A stretch of DNA of 64,000 nucleotides from Kitagawia praeruptora (Eukaryota; Streptophyta; Magnoliopsida; Apiales; Apiaceae): assembly GCA_037693485.1 (NCBI GenBank), contig CM075351.1, positions 66,986,001-67,050,000 on the forward strand, in the 5' to 3' direction. This document shows, piece by piece, positions 45,401 through 58,257 of this stretch; within the stretch, counting starts at the first letter, position 1, and every line of letters starts with the position of its first letter. Under the pieces are notes generated by a model. It was not told the DNA's origin. It saw only the letters and a list, made by a program, of their open reading frames with translations, and ran no database searches. The position numbers and the translations under genes were made by a program.

Positions 45401-48400
45401 TAGTAGCCAAATCTAATAGTGGGTGACATGTTAAAATGTGAGTTTTTTTTTAAATGGTATATAATATAATAATGAAGGGCGAAGGTTTTTGACCTGTAGT
45501 TGCTCTATAAATCTGTACATCCTCCTAGGACCGTGGTTCATCTTGTCTATGATTTTGTTGTGCCCTTTTTCTCTTTTGTTGAAGAGCAAGGCTAGAAGAA
45601 TTTTGAAGCTTGCTCCTTTCCTGTTCTAGTCTCTAATAGCTCTGCTAAATCTGTAATTTTTTCTGGAACTCTAGCACACAATAATGGTGAAGATTGGGCT
45701 GCAAAGGCCAGAGCATGGGCAGCTTCCCAGAATTCTTCGGACAATCAGTATCCGCAGTCCCAATATGCATCATTTGGTAGAATAGATGAAAATCAGTACT
45801 CAATGGCTAACCCACAGTATTCAGCTGCTGCTTCAAGCTATCAACAGTATCAAGCTTCTGTTGCACCACCTTACCAGTCATCAGAGTCATCCTTCAGCTC
45901 GGGATATGTTCCAGATGGTCATTTGCCTTTTAGTGGTAGAAATGGAAGCATAGTAGGCGAACCAAATTCTGCCTTGCCTCATCAAGAAAGTTCTCCTTCG
46001 AGTTTATCGGTTCACCAGCAGGAGGTACCTTCTAGTTATTCTTCTGTCACAGGTAATAATTTATTTGGTATCTTGATTTCGAGTGCGAATCTGGTGCACA
46101 GTGAAAGTATAGGATGTGGACTTGTTTATATGTTCGTTTTCTCCCTTGGATTGACTAATTATTAATGTAATATTTATTTTTCAAGTTGTTGCTATCTTGA
46201 GCAGGTTGAGTCCCCCCCCCCCCCCCCACAAACACACACAATCCTTGGGATAATAAATAAGGAGAAGCGAATATTACTGTCAACTTCCATGTTTTTGCTT
46301 AATACTGATTTCTTTAAACTTAAGAATGGCCCACTTCTCTGTTTAAAGGGTTCTTGACTTCTTGCAAAGTGAGTATTCCTAAAATTTTGGATAGAATAAT
46401 AATAGTCTTGGAAGATCCTTTTAATCTTTAAAAAGTGAAAAGAGCACAATTCTGAGGAACAATTATTGTAAATGTATTTCAAAAGCAAGAACGTCTGTGC
46501 CAAATGTAACCACCATTATATCATCAGTAAATATGAAACCATTAATGGGAAACAGTCACTACAAAGGGAAAGAAGATGTGCTATATAGAAGAAAACCAAG
46601 CACTACATAGGTAATTGATCATTATTTGCATAAAACTGAGGTTTTTAAACTAGTTTGTGGAGGAGAAAAGAAGATGTGACGGCTAAGAGTAGGGTTTCGA
46701 GAAAGGAATGCTTCTTTCCGTAACAATTCAAAAGAGGAAACTAGCTGCTTTATTTTTCAAGTCATTGCCTTTTACTAGGCGGGCTGTCCGTTTAAGTTAA
46801 GGGCATTATGTTGTCAAGATTTAGAGCAACAATTTGCATTCTTAGTGGGTAGCACATATTGAAGAAACAGATTTATGCAATTGAAACCAGCACATATGGC
46901 TCTAGTGGTAATAAGTACAGTTGCAAAATAATTTGAACCTGAGAAATGGGAATGCATGCACTTCTTTTACCGAAATCATTACAAAGAGTTGGCTATGTTA
47001 CGCGATTTGACACAAGGATGGAGCTTTGGTAGACTATTTTTTACTGTATTATGTTTAGATGTTCAAATTTCTATATGGCAGGTAAAGAAAACATTGCAGA
47101 TCAGAGTGAGCAATTCCACAAGTCACCTTGGGCCTTTACCTCAGGCTCTCAGCAACAAGTGCAGCCTTCTGCAGATGGCAGAGCACTTTCCATGGAGCAG
47201 CATCAATATGCATTCAGCCATCAGTCAGCTGGGCCCCCAAGTGATCTTAGTGATCAACCATTAGATTTTGCCCCCGGATATAATCGTGACCATGACCAAC
47301 ATGGGCAACCTAACTACTCCCTTAGTTCCGGGGTACCCTTACGAGGCATAGAGAGTCCTTCGGATATAGCATCTATCCATGCTTGGAGTTCCTCTGCTGC
47401 GCCTGGTTTAGTCTATCCTCCAGTGCACCCACCAGGCCCTCAGGTATTGGTTTTGCTTCTCATTTCATTTTTCTACAGCTGTGGATCGCTGTGTGGCTAC
47501 TCTAACCTTGAAATTTATAACAATGTTCTCAGGTAGATCCTTCTTTAGCTATCTCTTCACCAGTTTCGGGAAACTTTGGACCACTGTTTGGAAGGGTTTC
47601 AGGACAAAACTTCCAGCCAGTGGGTCCCTCAGTCAGTGTGCCTTTTGGTGGCGCAGTAACTTTTTCTGGTGATGGATTTGGGGCTTCTGGTGTTTCTGAT
47701 CGCGTAAAAAAGGTACTTGTGGATCCTTCAGCATTTTTGAAAGTTATCGTATACTCTTACCAAGAGTTTTTGTGATATTTCAGCCCTCGGTTCCTAACTG
47801 GCTAAGAGAAGAAATCATAAAAAAGAAAGCTGTTATAGCATCTTCTGCTCCAGAGTTTTCTGAGCACCCTAATTCTATGGCAGAAGAAGTGATTGATAAA
47901 TATATGAATGATGATCCAGATAGCAAAAGTATTGATTCATCTAGGTCAACAGAAGAAGACGATGATGAAGAGGTCTCTTCTTTGCCTTTACTTTTTTCTA
48001 CACTCTGTTTCCACCTTGATTAAAAATTCGTTGTTCTTACAGATAGAGCTTTTAATGATCATGTCAGATGGTGCTTAATTCGTCTAGGGCTAGAATTCTC
48101 TTGACTCACCTTGAAATCGAATGAACAAATCTTAGGCATATGCTCAGTTTGTAAGCAAATGATATTGATTGACTATGTTTTATTAAACTAGTATAATCCG
48201 TCTAAAATACAATGTATGTCCGTAGTTGTATTGTATGGAATAACACAAAATTAATTTTGACTTTATATGCGTGTATAAATTTAAATTTTAAATATAAATA
48301 TTCTGCAGTGTGATTGACTTTAATTCAGTAACAAGATACAACCTTAAATTTTTGTCTCGCTGTAGCCCTGCTTTTATGCTAATTTTTTCTTTTATTGTTA

Positions 48401-51400
48401 ACTTACTGCTACATATTGGTATCATCATTTTTTCCCTTTTCTTTCTTTTAGTAGTTCATAAATTCGGCTTCCTCAAATTTGTAAGTTAATGTATTCTTTC
48501 TGCATCTTTGCAGGATGATGGCGAAATTGCTAGAACTGCAGCAATAAACCAGGAAATTAAACGTGTGTTGACTGAAATTCTATTGAAGGTAGTAAACCTG
48601 GTTATATGTTGTATTTGTTTACACAGTTAACTTGATTATTTGTTGGTCTTTTAACATGATTTAGTACACAGGTGACCGATGATCTTTTTAATGAAATTGC
48701 AACCAAGGTTCTCAGTGAAGAAGGTACTTTAATTTCATGTACAAATAGTTCTGTTTATGAGTTATATAGGTTTCTCAAAATATTTGGCATAAACTTTAAA
48801 CATATTTATCAACTTTCACAAATGTACGCCTCTGAAATTACATGTTCCCTCTTTTGTGGTTAGTTGACAGCAATGGTGCTTCCTTAAATCATGAAGCATC
48901 ACCATCTGCACCCGAAGTTCCAACTCCCAAGGCTTCTGCAAAGGTTTTGATTACAGCACGGCCCAGCGCAACTGAATCAGATGATAGTAGAATATCGACA
49001 TTGAATGCTCCTGGAGATTTGTTGGGGCTTGCTAGTTATGCTTCTGATGATGATGAGGAATATGAAATTAAGAATACTGGGGTGCCAAATTCCAAGAGAA
49101 ACACGATACATCAGGCTTCAACCACCAAAATGCTTTCAGATGATTTATCTGTTGGTGTAAATGACCTTTCAGCATCAGAAGCTAAAGAAAACCTGATTAA
49201 CAACTTTGTCTCGGAAAGTGATTATAGGCCCAATAATGAACTTAACAATAGTGGGTCGGGCAGAGAATTTTCACATGGTACTCTTCAATCTAAAAAGTCT
49301 TCTAAGACAGGCCTCTCACCTGATGATGGTGTAGAAGTTGTAAATAAAGCTGATATTTCCATGTCAAAGGATAATATCAAGGGCCTTGCGAAAACTGAGT
49401 TGTCAGTTGGTTCCAAGAAGGTTACATCAGGTGATACCGAAGTTAGGGAAGACAGAAAAAAGATGGACGATAAGAGACGGAGTTCTGAGGGAAAATATAT
49501 TTCAAGGGGAGATGAGAGTCGTAGGAGGCAGGATGAGAGGAAGGTGAAGAAAGAAAAGACAGATGACTATGATGAGTCAAAAGAGAAATCGAAGGAACAA
49601 GGTCTTAAGTCTGCTGAAAAGTCTGTAGATCCAGACTCGAAGAGAAGATCCAGTCATCGTGATGATAAGGACAAGCAGACAGAGAAAGACAGAAGAACTA
49701 GAGGTAAAGAAGGTAATGAAAGGAAAAGAGACGGAACCAGGGATGAGAAGGGAGAAAGAACAAGAGATAAGCCTACAAGTGACTCGAGCAGACACAAGAG
49801 ATACCGTTCTCCTTCAGTTGATAGTAGGGGTAGAGATAGCAAGAACCACACAGCAGTTGGTCGTACCAACAATTCTAGTGGTGACGAATCTTTAGAGGAT
49901 TCCAGAAGGTTTGTTTTGCGAATTTTCATATTATTTTCTGTTGGTTATCCTGTTATAGTTAATTTGTTAATTTTCCGACTAATTATGTTTGCAGGAAGTC
50001 ACATTCAAGAAAACGAAAGTTATCCCCATCACCTGACAGATCTCACCGAAGGTACTAATTCTTGCTCAGCTCATTGTATTTCACCTTTCAATCTTGATAT
50101 ATATGCTATATCCCTACATATGGAAGTCCCACCAACTAACATCAATTTCCTTTTAATTATAAATATGCAAAGTATGGATTAAGTATATGCATCTTTAGGA
50201 TTTCATTAGCATTTACCGCTTAAATTTCATCTTAAACAAAGTGAATATTTCCTAAACGGTATGATGACTTGACATGTTTGTACCTGGCCTTACTAGTGAG
50301 AAGTCCCGACGGAAAAGCTAAGATAATTGTAACTTTCATATACCCTTCCGGTGTACCCTTTGTTCCTTTGTATTGGTTTCCTGAAGTACTTTTAGTATAA
50401 AGTGAATTGTAATATTTTGTGTGTTGATCCTATTGTGTAAAATAATTTAGAAATTTAAAATGTTGGAATGTTGGATAATTGAAATTTCTACAATAATGCT
50501 GGTACACGCTTCCGCCTTCCAGTAGGTTGTGCGTATAAGAGTTGTGCTTGTTCTGCAAATATTCTCGATATGCAGGGTAGTCACCATTCTCTCTATGCAA
50601 GAAAGGTGTTCATTCATTCTGGTTTTTTGTAGTTTTGTGATTTAAAATAATGCGGTGAAGTTTTACTCTCCATATAATTTGAACTTTTTCTACCATTTGT
50701 CTTGTATTTAACTGATCCCATACTGCAGATAGTTGGCTCTACCACTTCACGTGATCTATATATCCTTATAATATCAGTTGTCAATATGTTATGATCAGGT
50801 GTCAGCCTTTCTGGTGCCTTGCTATGTCCATGCATGCATCCTCGATATCTTTTATTAAACATTATTGTATTAGAAATAGTTATCCTTACGCACTTTATCT
50901 TTTCCTTTTCTGTGGATTATCAGTATTGGACTAAGCAGCTTTAGATGACTTTACTTCCTTGCTTTTGTAGTGATAAAAACTTGTATAATACTTTTGGGTG
51001 AATAAGGTTATCCAACGATTTTAAGGGTCTAGAAAATTCAGCATGATACATAGTTTTCTCTGCAGCTTTTTACTTTATTTGTTCTCTACTGTAAGAACAC
51101 ATTAAAACATCTCTTAGTTTGGTGTGCGAACACTTCAGTCACTTGGACTTGTATAATGATAACGTAGCAATATCACCATCCATGTCATGAATTTCGCAGT
51201 ATTTTGGAGTCACAAAACTATACATGTTCATCTTGTGTGGGATAACAATTTTGGCACAATATTTTCATTGTTAACCTGTTTAAAGAGGGGGTGGTGTTAC
51301 CTTTATCTAATCCGCAAGTAAATCAATTTTAGTTGATTGTGTTACTATTATGTATAGAGGGATAACCTTAATTAAAGGTGAGTTTGAGTTGTCGCTCTAA

Positions 51401-52061
51401 AGCCAATTTAAGCTAAATTTGTAAGGTGGTATCCGATGTGAAACTATGCAAATTGTTCCTCTGACTTTACATCATTGATATGGACAACTTTCATATTTAC
51501 TATGAACACCTTTTTTAATTTGTCTGATGAAAGAAAGATCTGATGTTGCTAGAATGCAAGGATTAGTGTATGGTTTTGGTAGATTAGTGGAGGATGTAGC
51601 AGCACTAGCTAGGAGTTACCATTAATATGTGTGGAATTGAATTTATATAGATGTTATATTATCTCATTAAAGGCAGAGTAGTTTACAGAGTCCGGTTCTT
51701 ATAAAGTCTGAGTCTGACTATAGAAGACTGGCATAGGCCTCCCAAATATTTATCAACTCACTGGCTTAGCATGGGATGTTTTCGTTTCTAGACAAGTTTC
51801 GAGGTCTCCACATAGCAAGCATTCTCAGCGCAGGCATTCCCCCTACTCTTCTCTTGAGACAACAAGGTATGTTGTAGTGTGTGTTTGATTAGCTTGTGTT
51901 AATGTTTTTGACACGCCCATCATTGTAATAATACTCGAAGCAGGTGATGTCATTAGGGTTACATACCGGAGTATCAAGTTTTTCCAGACCACTAACTGTT
52001 GTACTCGTATTGCAGGGGGAAAAGATCAAGATCCAAGTCACCTGCTCGTCGGAAAAGATGA
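42466..52061 (+). CDS. Pro/Gln-rich nuclear protein with RS-type C-terminus (934 aa)
   Basis: Twelve exons join in phase: 42466-42750, 43299-43359, 45675-46052, 47082-47443, 47533-47712, 47784-47972, 48514-48588, 48672-48723, 48864-49908, 49995-50051, 51792-51866, 52016-52061, all with GT-AG introns. The first 95 residues are almost wholly Pro/Gln/His. Next come Ser/Gln/Tyr-rich sequence, then a conserved-looking helix PNWLREEIIKKKAVI (near residue 426), an acidic patch, a predicted helical stretch (ARTAAINQEIKRVLTEILLK), a long charged Lys/Glu/Asp/Arg region, and an Arg/Ser C-terminus (SRSPHSKHSQRR, RSRSKSPARRKR). That composition is typical of pre-mRNA processing proteins in nuclear speckles. 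I do not recognise the exact family, so no symbol is given. All frames are open and I take it as functional. The last exon is only 46 nt, so exon 12 rests mainly on phase and the RS continuation. Confidence 0.8.
43908..44371. mobile_element. hAT MITE in RS-protein gene intron 2 (464 bp)
   Basis: Exact 8-bp TSD gatgtagt (43900-43907, 44372-44379) and perfect 10-bp terminal inverted repeats CAGTGGCGGA / TCCGCCACTG. Internally, 44086-44150 has tRNA-like A- and B-box motifs (cttagatcagctcgtttggt, ttttgattcct). No ORF. Confidence 0.92.
46206..46250. repeat. Poly-C and CA run in intron 3
   Basis: A run of about 18 C is followed by acaaacacacacaa. Simple sequence; its length may be unreliable in assembly. 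Confidence 0.7.
50160..50512 (+). repeat. Intron 10 segment shared with 41341-41687
   Basis: About 350 bp similar over its full length to the patch next to the ABCB26 fragment. No TIR or TSD is visible at its edges. Confidence 0.75.
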
Positions 52062-53400
52062 TTTTAAAGAACTAGAGCTGGTACAGGTTGCAGCCCTTGG
52101 GATCCTAGTGGTGCCGGTAGACTTCAAATGTGAGTATGTGATGATGCCTACTGTATTGCAACTGTGTGCAAGTTTAGGATAATATATGCCAATTCTGTAG
52201 TGCGTATTTTTGTTGTCCAATGTATGGTCCTAGGTGGAAATGGATCACACATCTATCGTAGAGTATCCAAGTGTGAAATTACCCGTACCATCCCCTCCCC
52301 CCAAAATTCATAAATAGCCTATGATTGTTTGCAAAGACTAATCTCTGGATTAGTTATGAAATGTATTTATTGTTTTGTTTGTTATTGTTTATTATATGAA
52401 TTTTAAATACCCACTGGTGTCTGTTGGCACTTAAAATCCTCCTCTATTTATTACCGAGTGAAGTGTACATGTGCTAATTTCTTAAAATACACAGCGTCGT
52501 TGTTGATATTATTCTTTTTAAAAGTGAAGTAATAATTTGGTGAACTTTGGTAGGCAACGATTGCAAATGGTTTATGAAAATACATGTATGAGCTAATTTT
52601 TAATGAACTTTGTGCGAGTGAGCTCGTTTGTTGATTTTTGGCTTGACGGTTGCTTTTCTCAAAGACGTGCATAACTGGTTATACTTTTAGATTTTACACA
52701 AAAACGACAAACAATAATCTAGTGAGATATGAATCGATGTGCTTTAGAAAACCCTAATCCACATTTTTTTTTTTTGTGAAAGTAAAACTCACATCCACTT
52801 GTGTCCTGAGATTACATGTATTTCTCATGATGAATATATAAAAGCACTTTTGTAAAATTAAACATTAATTATAGAAATTCATAAGTATACCCTTGAAAAA
52901 GAGATACCACAAAGTAGCGAGCAAAACTGGTTGAAAAGCCGCAAATTTGTGTTTTGTTCAGTTAAAGCATTACAAAAAAAATAATAACAAATAATTATAA
53001 AATTACTGTTTTTCGTTAGTCTCACCACTTAATTGAAAGAAATATTTTTTTTCTCTTCTTTTATTTTTTCCCTGGCAAGCTTTTAAAAAAGTTGGCTAAG
53101 TTGGTTTTCTTATCTGGCAAAATGTAAGTTGGTTTCATCACCTAAATTGCTATTGCTTTCCCAAGTTGATGGTTTATTTGTAACTAGCTTCAATTCCCCT
53201 TGCACGGGATTGCTCTATTTTATAATTGGTATTATAGTTTTTCTCATTACGATTTGATATTAATATTAGCAATTGATCGATATTGTGACGATTAAAATTC
53301 TTTAGTTTGTCGCGTTCTTATCTAATTAATTGAAATGTAACGAAAGTGTTATAATTAAGTAGATAGCATTAAATAAACATATTAAATATGAATTTTAAAT
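52062..53400. other. 3' flank of the RS-protein gene and intergenic DNA
   Basis: The first few hundred bases are probably 3' UTR. The rest is AT-rich. At about 53188-53215 (ctagcttcaattcccc, cttgcacgggattgctc) there is a motif often seen at edges of plant repeats. No gene is seen. Confidence 0.4.
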
Positions 53401-53625
53401 GATGTGTATTAATGATTGCAGAGGGTGAAAATAGTAATTTAAGATGGATTAATTGATGTGTATTAATGATTGCAGAGGGTGAAAATAGTAATTTAAGATG
53501 GATTAAAATGGTACATGTTGTAGTAAATAGTAATTTAAGATGGATTAATTGATGTGTATTAATGATTGCAGAGGATGAAAATAGTAATTTAAGATGGATT
53601 AAAATGGTACATGTTGTGGTATTAT
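53401..53625. repeat. 54 bp tandem repeat with compound unit
   Basis: The unit gatgtgtattaatgattgca... starts at 53401, 53455 and 53551. Between the second and third copies a block aaaatggtacatgttgt is added and is repeated at the end, so a longer unit was duplicated as well. Confidence 0.9.
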
Positions 53626-53644
53626 ATATAGGCCATTGTTCCAT

Positions 53645-53985
53645 GGAGAACCATCTTACGTGGAGAACCACTTAAAATACATTATAATTGCTTTATATAT
53701 AAGGGCCCCGCAGGGGCATCTTCACAAAAAAGTCTTATAATTCTATACTCTATCTATTTATAAAAAAAAATACAAAAAAAAAAATTTTTTTTAAAAAATT
53801 TTCAAAAAATGATGACGTGGCAACATTTTTTTAAAAGTTTTTTTTAATTTTTTTTTTTATGAATGGATAGAGGGTAGAATTATAATACTTTTATGTGAAG
53901 GGACCCCGCCAGGGGCCTTATATAAAGGACTATTTCAATATATTTTAAGTGGTTCTCCACGGTTCTACACGTAAGATGGTTCTCC
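53645..53985. mobile_element. Foldback element (341 bp)
   Basis: The left arm begins GGAGAACCATCTTACGTG and contains ggccccgcaggggc; the right arm ends CACGTAAGATGGTTCTCC and contains gaccccgccaggggcc. The arms are about 140 nt with mismatches, around an A/T-run loop. No TSD could be fixed, so the superfamily is open (Mutator-like possible). Confidence 0.7.
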
Positions 53986-53989
53986 CTAG

Positions 53990-54691
53990 AGTGAGACTCA
54001 TTATATATATATAAGAGATATAAGAGATGAGAGATGGCGTGAAGTTATAATCGCAAAAACAGATGTTTTAAGTTAGGTTCTTGCGCATATAGTAACTTGC
54101 CAACAGTGTCTTGCTATTCCATACTATTATTGTTCCTCTGGGGATGGGGACTTAGCTGTGTTGTAAGTTTTTCTTTTTGTTTGGTACTCCACTTCACTGA
54201 TGTCTTAGTTTACTAGTTCGGCTGCAAAAACATCAAAATATAGCCGCTCTTGGACCAATATTCATGTAATCAAGCCCTTTTTTGTATTCTTGCCTTTGAA
54301 GTTTACGTAGTTCTGTGTTTCTTGTGTAGCGAAAATATTCGTAAAAGTCTATGCTTCATTGTGATTGCACCTACAGGTGTGCTAACAGAAGAAATAGGAT
54401 AGAAGCGTGTTTACTTTGTCTTTTTTCACTCATAACATTGGTTTTTACATTTCGGTGAAGAATACGAAGAAATTTATCCTTTAGCATATTTTTTCTACCA
54501 ATTTTTGGATTTACTTCTGTCGGAAGTATGTTGAGATAGTGAGCTGGCCAAGGAAAAAACAAAAGGGTGTGCTTACTAATGGAGAGTAAAGAGTTTTCTT
54601 GAAACTTCTAAACCTGATCAAATAGCCCCTTCCGCTCGCAGTAAATGATAATGCTAAGAGTGTTTGTAAGAGGGGTTATTGGTAGCTAGAA
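53990..54691 (+). promoter_or_regulatory. Upstream region of the PADRE gene
   Basis: Includes the likely promoter and 5' UTR of the gene at 54692. A tatatatata run occurs at about 54003-54012. No convincing TATA box with leader can be picked out. Confidence 0.35.
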
Positions 54692-55291
54692 ATGCTGAAG
54701 AGATGTGCTCAATTGTTGGGACTTGTCCAGTACAATGATAGAGATTCCAGAAAAAGAAAAGAGTTGAGAAGGCCTGTTAGAACATTGGACATGAGCATAC
54801 AACTTAAGGATATCACGGTAAGGATAATTCATGCAGGGGGGCGACAAGAGCTCTATAAAACTGCTATTCCTGCATCTCGATTAATGGAGAAATATCCTGG
54901 AATGTGTGTTGCGAGGCCAGAGGTTTTCAAAAAGCCTCAAGAATCAATTTTATCTGCAGAAGAGCATCTGTTGCCTGGGCAAAAGTACTTCATTGTCCCT
55001 TGTAGTACTGTACAGAAAGTAAAGCGTAGACACTCATCAAAACGGAAAGTTAAAGAATCTGAGATACTGTTGTTGGATTCAAAAGCTTCTGCTGATGTGG
55101 ATGATTACTCGGGGGAATCTGTACGTTCATCGGACTTCTATGAATCAACATCTGAAAGGCAGTCTCAATCTTCTGTGGGGAAAAGCAAGAAAAATAATAA
55201 GCAGTTTGTTCCTCCCATACAACGATCAAAATCATTGAGGGGATTAGCGTGGGAGCCGAGCCTAAGATCTGTGGAGGAGCTCTCTTATTGA
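54692..55291 (+). CDS. PADRE (DUF4228) domain protein, 199 aa
   Basis: A single open frame from ATG 54692 to TGA 55291. After a basic N-terminus, the segment VRIIHAGGRQELYKTAIPAS, then EKYPGMCVARPEVF and LLPGQKYFIVP (about residues 48-110) is the characteristic PADRE/DUF4228 layout. The remainder is Ser/Lys/Glu-rich and predicted disordered, with a basic KVKRRHSSKRK patch, ending with conserved-looking WEPSL. PADRE proteins are small plant-specific proteins whose transcripts respond to pathogens and abiotic stress; their biochemical role is unknown. Intronless, length normal for the family, no lesion seen. Confidence 0.88.
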   Translation: MLKRCAQLLGLVQYNDRDSRKRKELRRPVRTLDMSIQLKDITVRIIHAGGRQELYKTAIPASRLMEKYPGMCVARPEVFKKPQESILSAEEHLLPGQKYFIVPCSTVQKVKRRHSSKRKVKESEILLLDSKASADVDDYSGESVRSSDFYESTSERQSQSSVGKSKKNNKQFVPPIQRSKSLRGLAWEPSLRSVEELSY

Positions 55292-56382
55292 TGCCTTGAT
55301 GGTCTCGTATGCAGTTCACTGCTAGTTTATCATAAGCTTTTCCCTAAATCATTTTTAAGAACTACATTCTTCTTTAAATCTTAAGAATAGTTGTTTTGTC
55401 TGGCCTGATTTTGGGTTCGCTCTTTATTTGATGGATGTACTGGTATGCTATTGACTCCTACTTGATTATAAACTCAGGCTACTTCTTTAAACTCTAACTA
55501 CTTATGCAAAATTTTGATATAATATGACTTGTTCGGAATGAAGGACTACTGGTTCTAATAAATCTTCCAAACAGAATCACTTGATATAAATTGTTTAGTC
55601 ATGAATTACATAATTAAACTATGATATCGGTGTCCTGACCTTCAAGATTTGGCATCCCGATCTTCAGTATATAGTCAAGAATCAAGAACACATGACATTA
55701 ACCTCTTTAAAGTCTGCATACGCGTTGTCAAGAATGCAGAATGTCGTTAAACTCTCTCGCTCTTACACAATTAATGCTCATCTAAATCCAAGGCCCAAAT
55801 GTGATAGCTGTAATCTGCAACGCTTAGTTTACTGGATAACCCTCTACTCTTGGTAACTCACCTTCACAAAAAAAAATGATTGCTCTAACCAGGGTAGAGT
55901 TGCTGAGATGGGAGCCTAGCTATAATGCAAGCAGAAAAATATGAGCATGGTTGAAAAGTCTCTGCTTAGCCTTAGTAATTTTATTCTATTTCCAACAATT
56001 TACTATTACATATGAGTATTATAACAGGGAAGATGTGGGCACTTGCTTGTTTTCACTTATAGATACTGATAACTAAAAGTTTCCTTGAATTGGGCTGTTT
56101 GATGAGATCTGTTTGAGGAATATCAAATGCACTCATCACATCAAGCAGTATGAGTAGAACTAACTATATCAGAAATGTGAGCTTTGCAGAGAACGATAGG
56201 ACTAACTATATCCCTAATGAATAGAACACATAAAATGTACCTTCAATGCGCAGTCATGTAGCAGCCTCAACATTCCTAATTAACGTGTCTAGAGTGATAA
56301 GAAAGCTCTAAAAGTCAGCAACGGAGCTTGTTGTTTAAACGCCAACACACATACCGTACATAGGAGGAGGGAGAAAGGCATA
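55292..56382. other. Intergenic DNA downstream of the PADRE gene
   Basis: The first part is probably the PADRE 3' UTR. I see no gene or mobile-element ends in the rest. Confidence 0.4.
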
Positions 56383-56566
56383 CCTGACCGGTAGATATAA
56401 GACCACCAGGAATGATTGGAGGTAGCAGTATGAGTTGATCAATCATTAAAGCAATCATAGGACTAAAGTGTAATCCCCAGCAAAACCATCCAAGCCAACT
56501 GGTAGCACAAAGATTTCCTGCACTTGTTGGCAAAACCAACATAGTTGATTTTCCATTTACTATCAT
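56383..56566 (-). pseudogene. Exon-like fragment of a hydrophobic protein
   Basis: On the minus strand an open frame from 56566 (MIVNGKSTMLVLPTSAGNLC, then hydrophobic segments rich in Trp, Ile, Leu and a LLPPIIPGG motif) runs to a good donor (CAG|GTATGC at 56383/56382). It could be a first exon or a relic of a membrane protein gene. No continuation was found downstream on the same strand. Confidence 0.3.
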
Positions 56567-57482
56567 TTATATTGCCTCGAACTGCCCATTCTAAGTCATC
56601 AAACCCTTGAGTTGGCTTCACCAAATTCTCGTCTGAACCATTTCTTCAAAATCCCCCCTTATCTTTTCTTTCTTCTGAAAATCAAATCTTCTTCTTCAAC
56701 AAACTCCCCATCCTACTTGCCATCATTACTTCTAACATTCCAATTCTTGTTCACTAGTCCAACCACATTCTCGGTACAAACAGCTGGTCTTGCTTTTTCC
56801 ATCTCAGGTTTTGACATTGAGGGGGTACAACTGGAATCTCTATTATTTTCGATAGATTCAAAATTGCGACTATATTTAGACTTTATTAAGGACGAAGGAG
56901 CAAAAGTACAATCTTATCATCATCAGTAGATTAAAAATTGGAACAAGATACATGCTTTTTTGTAAAAGACCCAAATTTTGACCGACAAGCAATTGGCAAG
57001 AACCATTTCATTTTCCCATTGATCAAATGAAGGTTGATTAATTTGAAAAGGCAAATATGGGAAGCAAAGATGTTTAGCTAAGAGTAAAAATCTGAAAACT
57101 AATGTGCTTTTAAGTTTCTTTCTAATGAAAATAAGGTGCACTTATATGTTTAGAATTCATTTTCCAAGTGGACATCATATGACAATGCAATTTTGGCTAA
57201 TGGAAGACTTGGTAACTAGATTAAGTGGGGATACAAATCAATATCAAATATCAAATACCAGCACAAGTGTTGACAACATTCGACAACATTCATAGCCGAG
57301 TGATGTTCAAGAATTCAATTATGTCCACAGTTACATTTATACTTGGTTCAAGTACAGTAAGCAAAACAAACAAATAACAAAGAACTTTTAAGTACATGTC
57401 TTGGCCTGTAACGCGACTTGTCGTTATAAAAGTTCATAGTAAAAAGGCTAATTTCTCATTAGAAACAGTTACAACCCAATAG

Positions 57483-57579
57483 TTAAAAATGGCGGTAACC
57501 ACCAAGAGCCAGGGCATATGCTCCCTCTGTTAAATCCAACATGATTGTCTCAATCAGCTCGAACTCATTTCGACGGTTG
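57483..57579 (-). pseudogene. Terminal-exon-like fragment
   Basis: On the minus strand an acceptor-like CTGTTGACAG is followed by codons for RRNEFELIETIMLDLTEGAY and ALALGGYRHF, then a stop at 57483. The compact, non-repetitive composition suggests a real last exon, but the upstream exons and the family are not recognised. Confidence 0.25.
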
Positions 57580-57842
57580 CTGTCAACAGAAAAATCTTTA
57601 ACTTGGCTAGTTGAATTGATGTTTGTTTGTAGTTCACACAAGTCATTGGCATGATTAAACAAGGATACTAAAGACATTGTTATACTTAGTAGATCAAATA
57701 TAATAACTAAAAACGAACCCGTGTGGAGATCATGTAATGCCACCCGATCTAAGATTAAAATGAGCACTATTTAGTATAAAATTAGCCTCTACAAAATCCA
57801 ACGGATAAAACACAAAATGAAACTCATGGAACGTAAACAAGA

Positions 57843-58232
57843 CTAATGATCTGTGAGGGCACATTTAGTTTTTAAATATGTGTATTTGTATATTTTATAA
57901 TTGAAAATAAAAAAATGTTACCATGCATTTACATAAAAAAAAATACATTACATATGAAAAAAGTAGTTTTTTACAATTATAATTATTTAAATATTATTTA
58001 AGATAAACACAAGAAATTTTGAATAAATTTCCACTTATATATTTATATAGAACGAATGATACTCATGCTTGTTTTAATTTCCTCGTCCCAACAACAATAT
58101 AATTGTAAAAAAAACTCAAAGAGAAACAAACTCACGCAGTGAATCATCATTCAAGTTGTCGCGTTTGTATGTCGTGGGAAATATTGTTATATGCGATTGA
58201 AGGATTAAAGCTAAACATGTAGGGAAAGAACA
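57843..58232. repeat. 390 bp direct repeat, copy 1
   Basis: Matches 63593-63989 in the same orientation with few differences, from ctaatgat(c/t)tgtgagggc to ctaaacatgtagggaaagaaca. Flanking DNA differs on both sides. Confidence 0.92.
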
Positions 58233-58257
58233 TGAAGACAACTTACTTACTACATTT

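Noticed and set aside
54371..54562. Minus-strand ORF upstream of the PADRE gene
   Set aside because: Short, in AT-rich DNA, with no motif or homologue recognised.
56612..56929. Plus-strand ORF of 105 codons
   Set aside because: It depends on a non-ATG start, has low-complexity Ser/Phe/Leu composition, and no splice or homology support.
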